DNA from: Jeotgalibacillus soli
Lineage (GTDB): Bacteria; Bacillota; Bacilli; Bacillales; Jeotgalibacillaceae
DNA: 64,000 bases
NCBI RefSeq assembly: GCF_000829435.1
Contig: NZ_JXRP01000018.1
Location: forward strand, 620,001-684,000
Direction of reading: 5' to 3'
A program made the translations under genes and the position numbers. Shown here in pieces: positions 17,255 through 24,788 of the stretch. Each line of letters opens with the position of its first letter. Within the stretch, counting starts at the first letter, position 1. The notes under the pieces are model-generated. The model was not told the origin of the DNA and did not search any database. It saw nothing but the letters and a program-made list of their open reading frames with translations.

Positions 17255-17920
17255 ATGGAACGAAATAGAAAAGCATTGGTCGTGTTTAGCGGTGGCCAGG
17301 ATAGTACAACCTGTCTTTTTTGGGCAAAACAACATTTTGATGAGGTTGAAGTGGTAACCTTTAAATACGGTCAGCGGCATATAGAAGAAATAAATTGTGC
17401 CAGAGAAATAGCCAATGATCAAGGGGTTAATCATCACGTTTTAGATATGTCATTACTAAATCAATTGGCACCGTCAGCGTTAACAAGGGAAGACCAAGCT
17501 ATAATACAAGAAGAAGGTCAACTACCTTCTACATTTGTACCTGGCAGAAATTTATTATTTATGTCATTTGCGGCTGTTTTAGCTAAACAAATTGGAGCTC
17601 GCCATCTTGTTACAGGTGTTTGTGAGACTGATTTTAGCGGTTATCCAGATTGCCGTGATATCTTTATAAAATCGTTAAATGTAACCGTAAATCTTTCGAT
17701 GGAAGAAGATTTCGTTATTCATACGCCATTAATGTGGCTAGATAAAGAACAAACATGGGAACTTGCTGACTCGCTTAATGCATTTGACTACATCCGTACA
17801 AAAACACTGACCTGCTATAACGGGATTAAGGGTGACGGCTGTGGTACATGTCCAGCCTGTGAACTTCGCAGACGTGGTATGGAACAGTTCTTGATGAAAA
17901 AAGGGGAGGGATTACGATGA
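17255..17920 (+). CDS. queC: 7-cyano-7-deazaguanine synthase
   Basis: 221 residues. It converts 7-carboxy-7-deazaguanine to preQ0 using ATP and ammonia in the queuosine tRNA-modification pathway. The PP-loop is [11 protein letters not shown] near the N-terminus. The zinc-binding C-terminal motif is [33 protein letters not shown] precedes the ATG. The stop overlaps queD by four bases. Transcription is probably under the preQ1 riboswitch upstream. Confidence 0.96.
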   Translation: MERNRKALVVFSGGQDSTTCLFWAKQHFDEVEVVTFKYGQRHIEEINCAREIANDQGVNHHVLDMSLLNQLAPSALTREDQAIIQEEGQLPSTFVPGRNLLFMSFAAVLAKQIGARHLVTGVCETDFSGYPDCRDIFIKSLNVTVNLSMEEDFVIHTPLMWLDKEQTWELADSLNAFDYIRTKTLTCYNGIKGDGCGTCPACELRRRGMEQFLMKKGEGLR

Positions 17921-18357
17921 TTCAGCAAATCTATCCCGCTCCATTTCATAACTTTTCATATGAGTTAAATAAGGACTTTCATTTTGCAGCTGCTCATTAT
18001 ATTCCTCATGATGCTGCAGGAAAATGCCAGCAGGTTCATGGTCATACCTACTTTGCCAATGTCACTATTGCAGGAGATCAACTGGATGATAGTGGATTCC
18101 TTGTGAATTTCAAAACGATTAAAGAGCTGTTGCATGACCGATTTGATCATGGCGTACTAAACGATGATAAACACTTCACAAATGAAGATTCAAACTTTTT
18201 TCCTACTACGGAAATTGTGGCGAGAGTCATGTGTGAAATTATACAAGAGTATTTAGATACAACAAGTAATAAACCGGCATGTCTGCAAGTTTTCTTAAGA
18301 GAAACACCGACGAGCTATGTGGTTTATCGTCCGAAGAAAGAGAGGACTTCTTCGTGA
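17917..18357 (+). CDS. queD: 6-carboxy-5,6,7,8-tetrahydropterin synthase
   Basis: 146 residues of the PTPS/QueD fold. It turns dihydroneopterin triphosphate into carboxytetrahydropterin. Zinc ligands are visible in HFAAAHY and HGHTY, with the catalytic Cys in GKCQQVHGH. It overlaps queC (ATGA) and its stop overlaps the queE GTG start (GTGA), so the three are coupled. Confidence 0.95.
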   Translation: MIQQIYPAPFHNFSYELNKDFHFAAAHYIPHDAAGKCQQVHGHTYFANVTIAGDQLDDSGFLVNFKTIKELLHDRFDHGVLNDDKHFTNEDSNFFPTTEIVARVMCEIIQEYLDTTSNKPACLQVFLRETPTSYVVYRPKKERTSS

Positions 18358-19094
18358 ATACTAAAAAGGAAAAAATGATTCCCGTTATGGAAATCTTTGG
18401 ACCAACCGTTCAGGGTGAAGGGATGGTTATTGGTCAGAAAACCATGTTTGTTCGTACAGCTGGCTGTGATTATCAATGCGCGTGGTGTGACTCTGCTTTT
18501 ACATGGGACGGTTCGGCCAAGGATGAAATTCGTAGACTTACAGCTCGAGAAATTGTTAACGAGCTTAAGGCGACAGGTGGAGATGCTTTTTCACATGTTA
18601 CGATTTCTGGTGGTAACCCAGCCCTTATTCGTCATATGGGAGAACTAGTCGAGCATCTTCACGAGCAAAATATCGATGTAGCACTTGAAACTCAAGGGAG
18701 CATTTGGCAGGATTGGTTTTTATCAATAGACGACTTGACATTATCTCCAAAGCCCCCAAGCTCAAAAATGAAGCCTAATTTACAAATTTTAGATGATATT
18801 ATCAGTCGATTAAAGGATCAGCCATCAAACAATTATTCGCTAAAAGTAGTCGTGTTTAATGATGAAGATCTTGATTTTGCAGAGTCTATCCATAAACGTT
18901 ATCCAAATGTTCTTTTTTTTGTTCAAACTGGGAATAATCAAGTACATGAAGAAAACGACAAACGACTTGTATCTGATTTAATTTCTCGTTATGAATGGTT
19001 AATTGATCGTGTAATGGAACGGGCTGCATTAAATCGTGTACGCGTTCTCCCACAGCTTCATACCTATGTATGGGGTAACAAACGCGGAGTGTAA
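18354..19094 (+). CDS. queE: 7-carboxy-7-deazaguanine synthase (radical SAM)
   Basis: 246 residues from the GTG at 18354. The frame is open 75 bases further upstream inside queD, but the GTGA overlap and the AGAGGA SD fix the start. The radical SAM cluster motif is CDYQCAWCD (Cx3Cx2C). GPTVQGEG at the N-terminus is the QueE signature, and the GGNP motif follows. The enzyme rearranges carboxytetrahydropterin to CDG. No queF (the preQ0 to preQ1 reductase) follows, although it often completes this operon in Bacillus. Confidence 0.95.
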   Translation: MNTKKEKMIPVMEIFGPTVQGEGMVIGQKTMFVRTAGCDYQCAWCDSAFTWDGSAKDEIRRLTAREIVNELKATGGDAFSHVTISGGNPALIRHMGELVEHLHEQNIDVALETQGSIWQDWFLSIDDLTLSPKPPSSKMKPNLQILDDIISRLKDQPSNNYSLKVVVFNDEDLDFAESIHKRYPNVLFFVQTGNNQVHEENDKRLVSDLISRYEWLIDRVMERAALNRVRVLPQLHTYVWGNKRGV

Positions 19095-19135
19095 CACTCT
19101 TTCAGCGCATATCTAACCAGTAAAGGGGGAAGTTT

Positions 19136-19303
19136 ATGGGTACTGGCTTGATCTTATTACTTATCTGTTTACTTATCCTCGTATGGCAGCTGAAAAAAAA
19201 CCATGAAAATAGAAGTATTTTAGTGCTTTCTCTAGCTTCTTTAATGGGATTATTAGGACTTTGGTATCTTTTCGATTGGGTTATTATTCATACATGGCTA
19301 TAA
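19136..19303 (+). CDS. Small two-helix membrane protein
   Basis: 55 residues: MGTGLILLLICLLILVWQ, a short polar loop KKNHENRS, then a second hydrophobic helix ending IIHTWL. SD AAAGGGGGA is six bases before the ATG, a strong site, so I believe it is translated. It lies 41 bases after queE and before a perfect terminator, so it may be the last gene of the que operon. No family recognised. Confidence 0.6.
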   Translation: MGTGLILLLICLLILVWQLKKNHENRSILVLSLASLMGLLGLWYLFDWVIIHTWL

Positions 19304-19304
19304 A

Positions 19305-19348
19305 CAAACCCCATTTGACTTGTTTAGTCAAATGGGGTTTGTTTTATT
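19305..19348. terminator. Bidirectional terminator
   Basis: CAAACCCCATTTGAC and GTCAAATGGGGTTTG form a perfect 15-pair stem, followed by TTTTATTTT. It separates the que operon from the convergent msrA. Confidence 0.9.
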
Positions 19349-19360
19349 TTATACTTAGCT

Positions 19361-19882
19361 TTACCAATGTGAGGATAAAAATTCAATTCGGCCAGATTTC
19401 TCGATATCTTCCTTGTATTCTTTAGGGCTTTTTTTATAAAAATCCTGGTGATAATCCTCTGCTGAATAAAAGGCTGCAGCAGGTACAATAGGTGTGATGA
19501 CTGGTTTTTTATAACGTCCGCTGTCAGCTAGAGCTTTTTTTGATTGCTCTGCTTTTAGCCGCTGCTCTTCTGAATGATAAAAGATACTCGCACGATAAGA
19601 CTCACCGCGATCTTGAAATTGACCATCATTATCAGTTGGATCTACTTGCTGCCAATAAATCTCAAGTAATTTTTCATACGGAAAAACTGTTGGATCAAAT
19701 GTAATTTCTACAGCTTCCTGGTGACCAGTATTCCCTGCTTTTACTTGTTCATATGTAGGATTTTCCACTGATCCACCTGTATATCCAGAGATTACACGCT
19801 CAATTCCATCATATTGATCGAACGGCTTTACCATACACCAGAAGCAGCCTCCAGCAAATGTTGCCTTTTCAAAATTACTCAT
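19361..19882 (-). CDS. msrA: Peptide-methionine (S)-S-oxide reductase
   Basis: 173 residues. It reduces the S-diastereomer of methionine sulfoxide in proteins and protects against oxidative damage. The catalytic motif GGCFWCM is at residues 11-17. The body includes [16 protein letters not shown] and the [19 protein letters not shown] block. An SD-like GGAGGTAAGG precedes the ATG. No msrB is adjacent. Confidence 0.95.
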   Translation of the reverse strand: MSNFEKATFAGGCFWCMVKPFDQYDGIERVISGYTGGSVENPTYEQVKAGNTGHQEAVEITFDPTVFPYEKLLEIYWQQVDPTDNDGQFQDRGESYRASIFYHSEEQRLKAEQSKKALADSGRYKKPVITPIVPAAAFYSAEDYHQDFYKKSPKEYKEDIEKSGRIEFLSSHW

Positions 19883-20093
19883 TTTTCCTTACCTCCTAGA
19901 TGAAACCCTCATGTCACGGTATTTTATCACGTTCTTTTGTTATGTACCATCTTTTTGTTTAACCCGTTTTGCTCTCTTCCAAGGTATTATTAAAAAAATG
20001 TAGAAAAATGAAACTTGAAGCAGTTTACATTCGTCTACTAGAAAGGTAGGATTAGATTTATTACTATCTTTATTAGCTTTTACAGGAGGCATT

Positions 20094-21026
20094 ATGGAAA
20101 CAAGAAGACAACGAAGAAAAAAGAAAGTCCGTAAAGGCAGAGTGTTTATTGTTCTATTGTTATTACTCATTGTTTCTGCTGGTGCATTTGCTGGAACGCA
20201 ATACTGGCTTGGTACACAAATGGCTGCAGATGCTGAGGGACTAGACTATAATTTTGAAGATGATTTTTCAGGCGTGGCATCTGACAATGGTAAAGTAAAT
20301 GTCTTGTTAATAGGTGTTGATAGCAGAGGTGAAGAACAATCTCGCTCCGATACCATGATGATTGCTCAATGGGATGGTCAGGATGATGAGATAAAACTAG
20401 TATCATTAATGCGGGATATCTATGTTGAAATTCCCGGTTATCAAGATTATAAATTAAATACAGCCTTTTACTTAAATGGACCAGAACTTCTCAGACAAAC
20501 CATTAAAACAAATTTTGGTGTGGATGTTCAACATTATATGCTAATTGATTTTTCCGCTTTTGAAAATATGGTAGATGCTTTAGCCCCAAACGGCATCGAA
20601 ATCGATGTGGAAAAAGCGATGTCTGAAAAGATTGGTGTTAGCTTACAACCTGGACAGCAGACTCTCAATGGAAAAGAACTTCTTGGCTATGCAAGATTTC
20701 GAGCAGATCAGGAGGGTGACTTTGGTCGAGTTAATCGACAGCAGCAGGTAATTGAGGCAGTAAAGGATCATGCCTTAAGTATAAGTGGTGTCATGAATGC
20801 TCCAAAACTTTTAGGAGCTGCTCAGCCATATATTCAGACGAATATGACCAATTCAGAGCAAATAGCCATTTTGAGCAGAATTTTACTTAGTGGTGGTGGA
20901 GATATTAAACGACTTACCATTCCGCTGGATGATGCATATTCAAATGGATCCTATGAAGGCGTCGGCTCTGTATTAGAGCTTGATTGGCCTGCCAATAATG
21001 CTGCATTACAGGAGTTTCTAGAATAA
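20094..21026 (+). CDS. LytR-CpsA-Psr (LCP) family glycopolymer transferase
   Basis: 310 residues. A short basic cytoplasmic tail (METRRQRRKKKVRKGR), one membrane helix (residues about 17-38) and an extracellular LCP domain. Conserved residues are visible in LLIGVDSRGEEQSRSDTMMIAQ, the catalytic Arg in SLMRDIYVEIPG, and RFRADQEGDFGRVNRQQQ. The family attaches wall teichoic acid or other glycopolymers from undecaprenyl phosphate to peptidoglycan (TagT/U/V in B. subtilis). Which paralog this is cannot be told. SD AGGAGGC precedes the ATG, and a terminator follows. Confidence 0.9.
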   Translation: METRRQRRKKKVRKGRVFIVLLLLLIVSAGAFAGTQYWLGTQMAADAEGLDYNFEDDFSGVASDNGKVNVLLIGVDSRGEEQSRSDTMMIAQWDGQDDEIKLVSLMRDIYVEIPGYQDYKLNTAFYLNGPELLRQTIKTNFGVDVQHYMLIDFSAFENMVDALAPNGIEIDVEKAMSEKIGVSLQPGQQTLNGKELLGYARFRADQEGDFGRVNRQQQVIEAVKDHALSISGVMNAPKLLGAAQPYIQTNMTNSEQIAILSRILLSGGGDIKRLTIPLDDAYSNGSYEGVGSVLELDWPANNAALQEFLE

Positions 21027-21030
21027 ATCA

Positions 21031-21060
21031 AAAAACTCAGCCAAAATGGCTGAGTTTTTT
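21031..21060 (+). terminator. Terminator after the LCP gene
   Basis: AAAAACTCAGCC and GGCTGAGTTTTTT form a near-perfect stem with T tail five bases after the stop. Confidence 0.9.
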
Positions 21061-21066
21061 GTATAT

Positions 21067-21219
21067 CTATGCTTTTCTTCTTCCGCTAATGAGCTGAAAG
21101 ATTAAGATAATTCCAGCAACGATAAGAACTAAATGAATAAGACCACCAGCAATTTCAAAAATGAAACCTGCAAGCCATAAAACCAATAAAATAACAATAA
21201 TCCACCACAGCATATTCAT
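21067..21219 (-). CDS. Lmo0937-family (DUF5670) small membrane protein
   Basis: 50 residues, MNMLWWIIVILLVLWLAGF then GGLIHLVLIVAGIILIFQLI and a basic GRRKA end. The LWW-I-VILLVLWL-GF...GGLIHL pattern is the small two-helix membrane family typified by Listeria Lmo0937. Function is unknown; members are often stress-linked. SD GGAGGTG is seven bases from the ATG, so it is a confident gene despite its size. Confidence 0.8.
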   Translation of the reverse strand: MNMLWWIIVILLVLWLAGFIFEIAGGLIHLVLIVAGIILIFQLISGRRKA

Positions 21220-21439
21220 GATACACACCTCCAAATAGTATAGTCTATAAGTAGATTACCCAAATCATCTGCTATATTAACCTTTTTCGACAAAAAATTG
21301 TTACGTTCTGTATTTCTTTTAAAGAAGATATACAAGTATATTAGGAACAACCTTAATAAGGAATAAGGTAAAAAACGATAAAACTATTAGACTTTACCAA
21401 ATCTCCCGCAGATAAAATTTTCATCAACATAATAAAAAA

Positions 21440-21861
21440 ATTGCAATTTGGTTGTATGATCAACAAATTGATCAATGGAGTTTTTACATAGATGGGGATG
21501 ATGAAGGGATTAAGCAAGCACTAGATAGAGGAGAAACTCGGCTTGTCCATCAAAATGGCGAAAGCATAGCTACCTTTAATTGTACAACTAAAAAAATGAG
21601 TGGGATCAGAATCTATGGGGAAGTGATCGTGAATTAGCCTACTATATTCACCAATTAGCCGTTCTTCCTGATAAAATGGGACATGCTATTGGTTCTTCCA
21701 TTATTTCCTTTGTTGAGAAGGAAGCACGTGAAAATAATATTCCGCTCGTCCGCTTAGACTGTGTGAAAAATAATGAAACGCAAAATAAATTATAGAGAAA
21801 TTACGGTAAAAGCAAAGAGCGCGTGTTCCAAATTATTAATTATGAACACGCGACATGCTAG
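21440..21861 (+). pseudogene. Broken GNAT-family N-acetyltransferase
   Basis: IAIWLYDQQIDQWSFYIDGD and GETRLVHQNGESIATF begin in one frame. After a frameshift near 21597 the reading continues with NEWDQNLWGSDRELAYYIHQ, the GNAT acetyl-CoA region and ARENNIPLVRLDC. A TAG at 21793 then interrupts the final RNYG motif. The start region is also damaged. It spans most of a GNAT domain, so this was a complete gene. Confidence 0.75.
21820..21852 (-). terminator. Hairpin downstream of spoIISB
   Basis: CGCGTGTTC and GAACACGCG are a perfect nine-pair stem around 15 bases, within the end of the GNAT remnant and 30 bases past the spoIISB stop. The minus-strand tail is GCTCTTTGCTTTT, moderately T-rich. 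Confidence 0.55.
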
Positions 21862-21881
21862 AGACTTAAAATAGATCTTAA

Positions 21882-22088
21882 CTAACTGAAGAGCCCTAAA
21901 AAACGCCCTCTCTTTTGTTTCTTTTCGAACGCCTTTAACAGACGTTCATTTTCCTTCATAATACGTTCTGTGTGAGGACTTATCCCCATATGCGGCAGCT
22001 GTAGTCTTGCTTTCATTGCGTGCTCGCTGTCTTTTAATGGGGATTGATTTATTTTGTTTTTAACCTCCTCTATCTGATCCCAATCCAC
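21882..22088 (-). CDS. spoIISB: SpoIISB antitoxin
   Basis: 68 residues from a GTG at 22088 with SD GGCGGTGG. The C-terminal part GISPHTERIMKENERLLKAFEKKQKRG matches the characteristic SPHT-RI-KENERL core of B. subtilis SpoIISB, the small basic antitoxin that binds the cytosolic part of SpoIISA. The start lies 29 bases inside the spoIISA gene. The protein is slightly longer than the B. subtilis one (56). The N-terminal 25 residues diverge and the start could be an internal Met. Confidence 0.85.
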   Translation of the reverse strand: MDWDQIEEVKNKINQSPLKDSEHAMKARLQLPHMGISPHTERIMKENERLLKAFEKKQKRGRFLGLFS

Positions 22089-22839
22089 CGTTTTCCACCG
22101 CCTTTCCTATTCCGTTTTGCATTGCCCAGTCGTAGGACGCAAGTAATATCCCAATAAGCGCACAATCGACTTCCGAAACATATGAAGAGGAAGTAATTTT
22201 TACTACATACTTTCCTGTTAAGATCCCAATAGGATAATATGCTGCATGATCCTCCTCATGATAGTATATTTCGGCACGATGGAGCTTGGACCTCAGCAAT
22301 TGATGATTTTTAACTCCCGCTAATAGCTGTTTCCGATCTTCTCGACTCGAAAATGGAAAGAGTTCTATCGTTAATTTTTCTTGCTCTGCATATGCTTGCA
22401 AAACAGATTGTAATCCGGATAAATATTGTGAATGTGTGGAGGATTTTTCAAATTGATCGGATCGATTTAAAACGAACAATACGTTTTTTATTTTATCAAT
22501 ATGGTCCTTAATAAGTTCGTGGCTTCGTTCAACAGTCTTTTGGGTAGCTGCTTCAAGCTCACCGCCACCAAATTTCCTCAGATATAAGCTTAAAAAAACA
22601 AATCCATCTACCATTGTGAAAAACACTGCAACAATAAAATAATGTACCCAATGTGTGAAAATACTGGCAGGTTCAAAACTCCAAAAAACCAATGATCCTA
22701 AAATAAAAAGCAAATACCAAATTTTCCGAATTGCTGGAAGCTTATCATTAACTTTTTCTTCATATTTCCAGAATACGAACACATAGCTGACTAACCCAAT
22801 AAAAATCGCCCAAACAAATATTCTGAAAAACCATAGCAT
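22060..22839 (-). CDS. spoIISA: SpoIISA toxin
   Basis: 259 residues. Three N-terminal membrane helices (about residues 4-25, 38-58 and 64-88) are followed by a cytosolic GAF-like domain. The first 100 residues (EEKVNDKLPAIRKIWYLLF, FEPASIFTHW, VDGFVFLSLYLRK) follow B. subtilis SpoIISA closely. The toxin damages the membrane of vegetative or sporulating cells unless bound by SpoIISB. It is the first gene of a two-gene unit, and spoIISB overlaps its end. Confidence 0.92.
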   Translation of the reverse strand: MLWFFRIFVWAIFIGLVSYVFVFWKYEEKVNDKLPAIRKIWYLLFILGSLVFWSFEPASIFTHWVHYFIVAVFFTMVDGFVFLSLYLRKFGGGELEAATQKTVERSHELIKDHIDKIKNVLFVLNRSDQFEKSSTHSQYLSGLQSVLQAYAEQEKLTIELFPFSSREDRKQLLAGVKNHQLLRSKLHRAEIYYHEEDHAAYYPIGILTGKYVVKITSSSYVSEVDCALIGILLASYDWAMQNGIGKAVENGGLGSDRGG

Positions 22840-23294
22840 GGGTGACTCCTCCAGTATGAGTTCTTCTTTTTCTTTTACCTATATGTATGACAATAGAAAA
22901 TAATTAAGCATTAAAAATAGAAGAAAAACAAAACCTAACAGGAGAACCATGTTAGCCAGTAATATTTTATTTTCTTGACATGACTCCCTGTTTCTTAAGA
23001 GATGAGGGCATGCCCTCATAATTGAGAGGGTGATAAAATTCCAAACTATTCACCTTTTTATTGTATGGTTTTTCATCATTCTTCCGGTCTTTTGTATATG
23101 CTTCTAATTCCTGCTCATAGTATTAAAGTAAGCCTTCAAGGTTCGTCTGATAGGATTACTTATGCATCACTGCGTCCATTGAAAGTATTGGCTTCTGTCC
23201 AGAATCATCATTTTATCTATATATACACAAGATACATGATAGTCTGCTCTTGTAAAGAAGACACAAACGAGTTTGAATAGAGGGAGGAATAAGT
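22840..23294. other. Intergenic region with a perfect 18-bp palindrome
   Basis: No convincing gene. The frame 23065-23280 is open but has no SD and no recognisable content. ATGAGGGCATGCCCTCAT at 23002-23019 is a perfect palindrome, GC-rich compared with its surroundings. It could be an operator; I cannot name the factor. The SD for the downstream spo0M fragment is AGAGGGAGG at 23279. Confidence 0.4.
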
Positions 23295-23699
23295 ATGTTT
23301 GAAAAAATAGTTTCATCCATTGGAATTAATGGTGTATTGGTTGACACCATCATTGATCGACCTTCTTACTCACCAGGCGAGCAAATTAATGGATCCATTA
23401 AAATAGTAGGAGGTATAGCTGATCAGGAAATCAGTGGCATTTTGCTCACTTTAATAGCAACATTTAAAAAGGAACCCATTGACAGTGATTTTTCTTCTTA
23501 TGATGAAGAACTTGAAAAAATATTGTTCAAGGAAGTGATCATCGTTCGTGCAGGAGAGGAAGTAATAAAGCCTTACGAAATCAACCTTTCAAATGAGCAT
23601 CCCATATCCTCCTCTACAGTAAATTCATTTTTAAAAACTAAAGTACTCGTTGAAAATGGAGTGGATCCTTCTGACTATGATGAAATCATAATCTGTTAA
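23295..23699 (+). pseudogene. spo0M: Truncated sporulation-control protein Spo0M
   Basis: 134 residues, against about 250 in the family. The start MFEKIVSSIGINGVLVDTII then YSPGEQINGSIKIVGG is clear Spo0M (arrestin-like fold, influences the phosphorelay). The protein stops after VDPSDYDEIIIC because of a frame change. A further short piece, SYVRYTEEDDIIALLKD, is readable at about 23757-23805, but the sequence between is gone. The first arrestin-like half could still be made, as the SD and ATG are intact. Confidence 0.75.
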
Positions 23700-23814
23700 A
23701 TCCTGCATTTTGCGATCTTTTAACAAAAATTATGTTCTTGTATAGCCACAGGATCATATGTTCGATATACTGAAGAGGATGACATAATTGCTTTGTTAAA
23801 GGATGATGGAAAGA

Positions 23815-24444
23815 ATGAAAGGTACGTCACACGCACTTGCTGGAGCAGGTGTTGGATTAGGAGTTGCTATTTGGGTTGATGCTCCACCTACTGCAACTGG
23901 ATTGTTAATAGGATTAGGTTGTGTGTCAGGTTTAGCACCAGATTTAGATACGAACGGAAAGCTGTCAAATCGAATTTCTCTTCACCGAAAATGGCTTTGG
24001 TACACTTTAGCCTTGATCGGTGTAATAATAGGTGTTTATAGCCTAATTACCTTTTCTGGAATTGCAAAATTGATTGGTACAGCCATTGCACTCATTATGA
24101 TTATCGTACCTCGATTTTTAATCAATCAGCGATTTATGATCTTCCTTTCTGGTACGGCCGTTATTGCGTTCGGGTGGTACTGGAGAGAAATGTGGATCAT
24201 TTCTTTCGGTCTATTTATGATTGCTGCAACATTTCTTCCACATAGAGGTCTTACACATTCAGTTGTTGGAATTTTAATCTTTAGTTATATCTCCTTTTTG
24301 TTGGAGCAAAGTATTCTTATTAATGGAGTTGTATACTCGTGTAGCTTGGGTTATTTAAGTCATCTCTTGATGGACATGAAATGTTTGCCATTTAATAAAA
24401 AAGGAATTAAGTGGTTTCAGCCCGTCTATAATCGAGAGTTTTAA
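23815..24444 (+). CDS. YdjM/DUF457-type membrane-bound metal-dependent hydrolase
   Basis: About 209 residues starting MKGTSHALAGAGVGLGVAIW. The first His and the LAPDLDTNGKLSNR segment with Asp pair, then HRGLTHSVVG and YLSHLLMDMKCLPFNKKGI, give the His/Asp metal-binding pattern of the YdjM (DUF457) family between about five membrane helices. Function is unknown in detail; E. coli YdjM is under LexA control. The ATG at 23815 has AAAGGATG upstream; four codons further up the frame has another ATG with no usable spacing. Confidence 0.8.
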   Translation: MKGTSHALAGAGVGLGVAIWVDAPPTATGLLIGLGCVSGLAPDLDTNGKLSNRISLHRKWLWYTLALIGVIIGVYSLITFSGIAKLIGTAIALIMIIVPRFLINQRFMIFLSGTAVIAFGWYWREMWIISFGLFMIAATFLPHRGLTHSVVGILIFSYISFLLEQSILINGVVYSCSLGYLSHLLMDMKCLPFNKKGIKWFQPVYNREF

Positions 24445-24448
24445 TGAA

Positions 24449-24480
24449 CAGTCACACTATTTTTAGTGTGACTGCTTTTT
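24449..24480 (+). terminator. Terminator after the YdjM-like gene
   Basis: CAGTCACACTA and TAGTGTGACTG form a perfect 11-pair stem around TTTT with a CTTTTT tail. Confidence 0.9.
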
Positions 24481-24788
24481 ATATAAAAAATATTTATTTG
24501 TGTTATGTATAAACCTTATTTTCCATTCATCTATCATTTATATTGACGATTAAAATAAGATCTATCATTAAATGATAAAGAAAATCTAAAATTTTCCGAT
24601 GAAATATAAAGAGGGCAGTATATATTACACATGATGGGTTATGAAGCAAAGAACAAAGGTGAGTAAAGATCAGGTGGTGTTTCATTTTGATTTGATTGAC
24701 ATTGAAACAGAAGCTTACAACATAGATAAACAACCTATTTAATGGTTAATCTTTTTTGAAATACACTGATGCTAAAGGTGGGATGCTT
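24481..24788. other. Gene-free leader region
   Basis: AT-rich, with no open frame of interest and no palindrome that stands out. It probably contains the promoter of the large GGDEF/EAL gene, but I cannot point to a convincing pair of boxes. Confidence 0.4.

Noticed and set aside
23065..23280. Open frame of 71 codons before the spo0M fragment
   Set aside because: No SD at its ATG and no protein-like pattern; the region is better read as intergenic.
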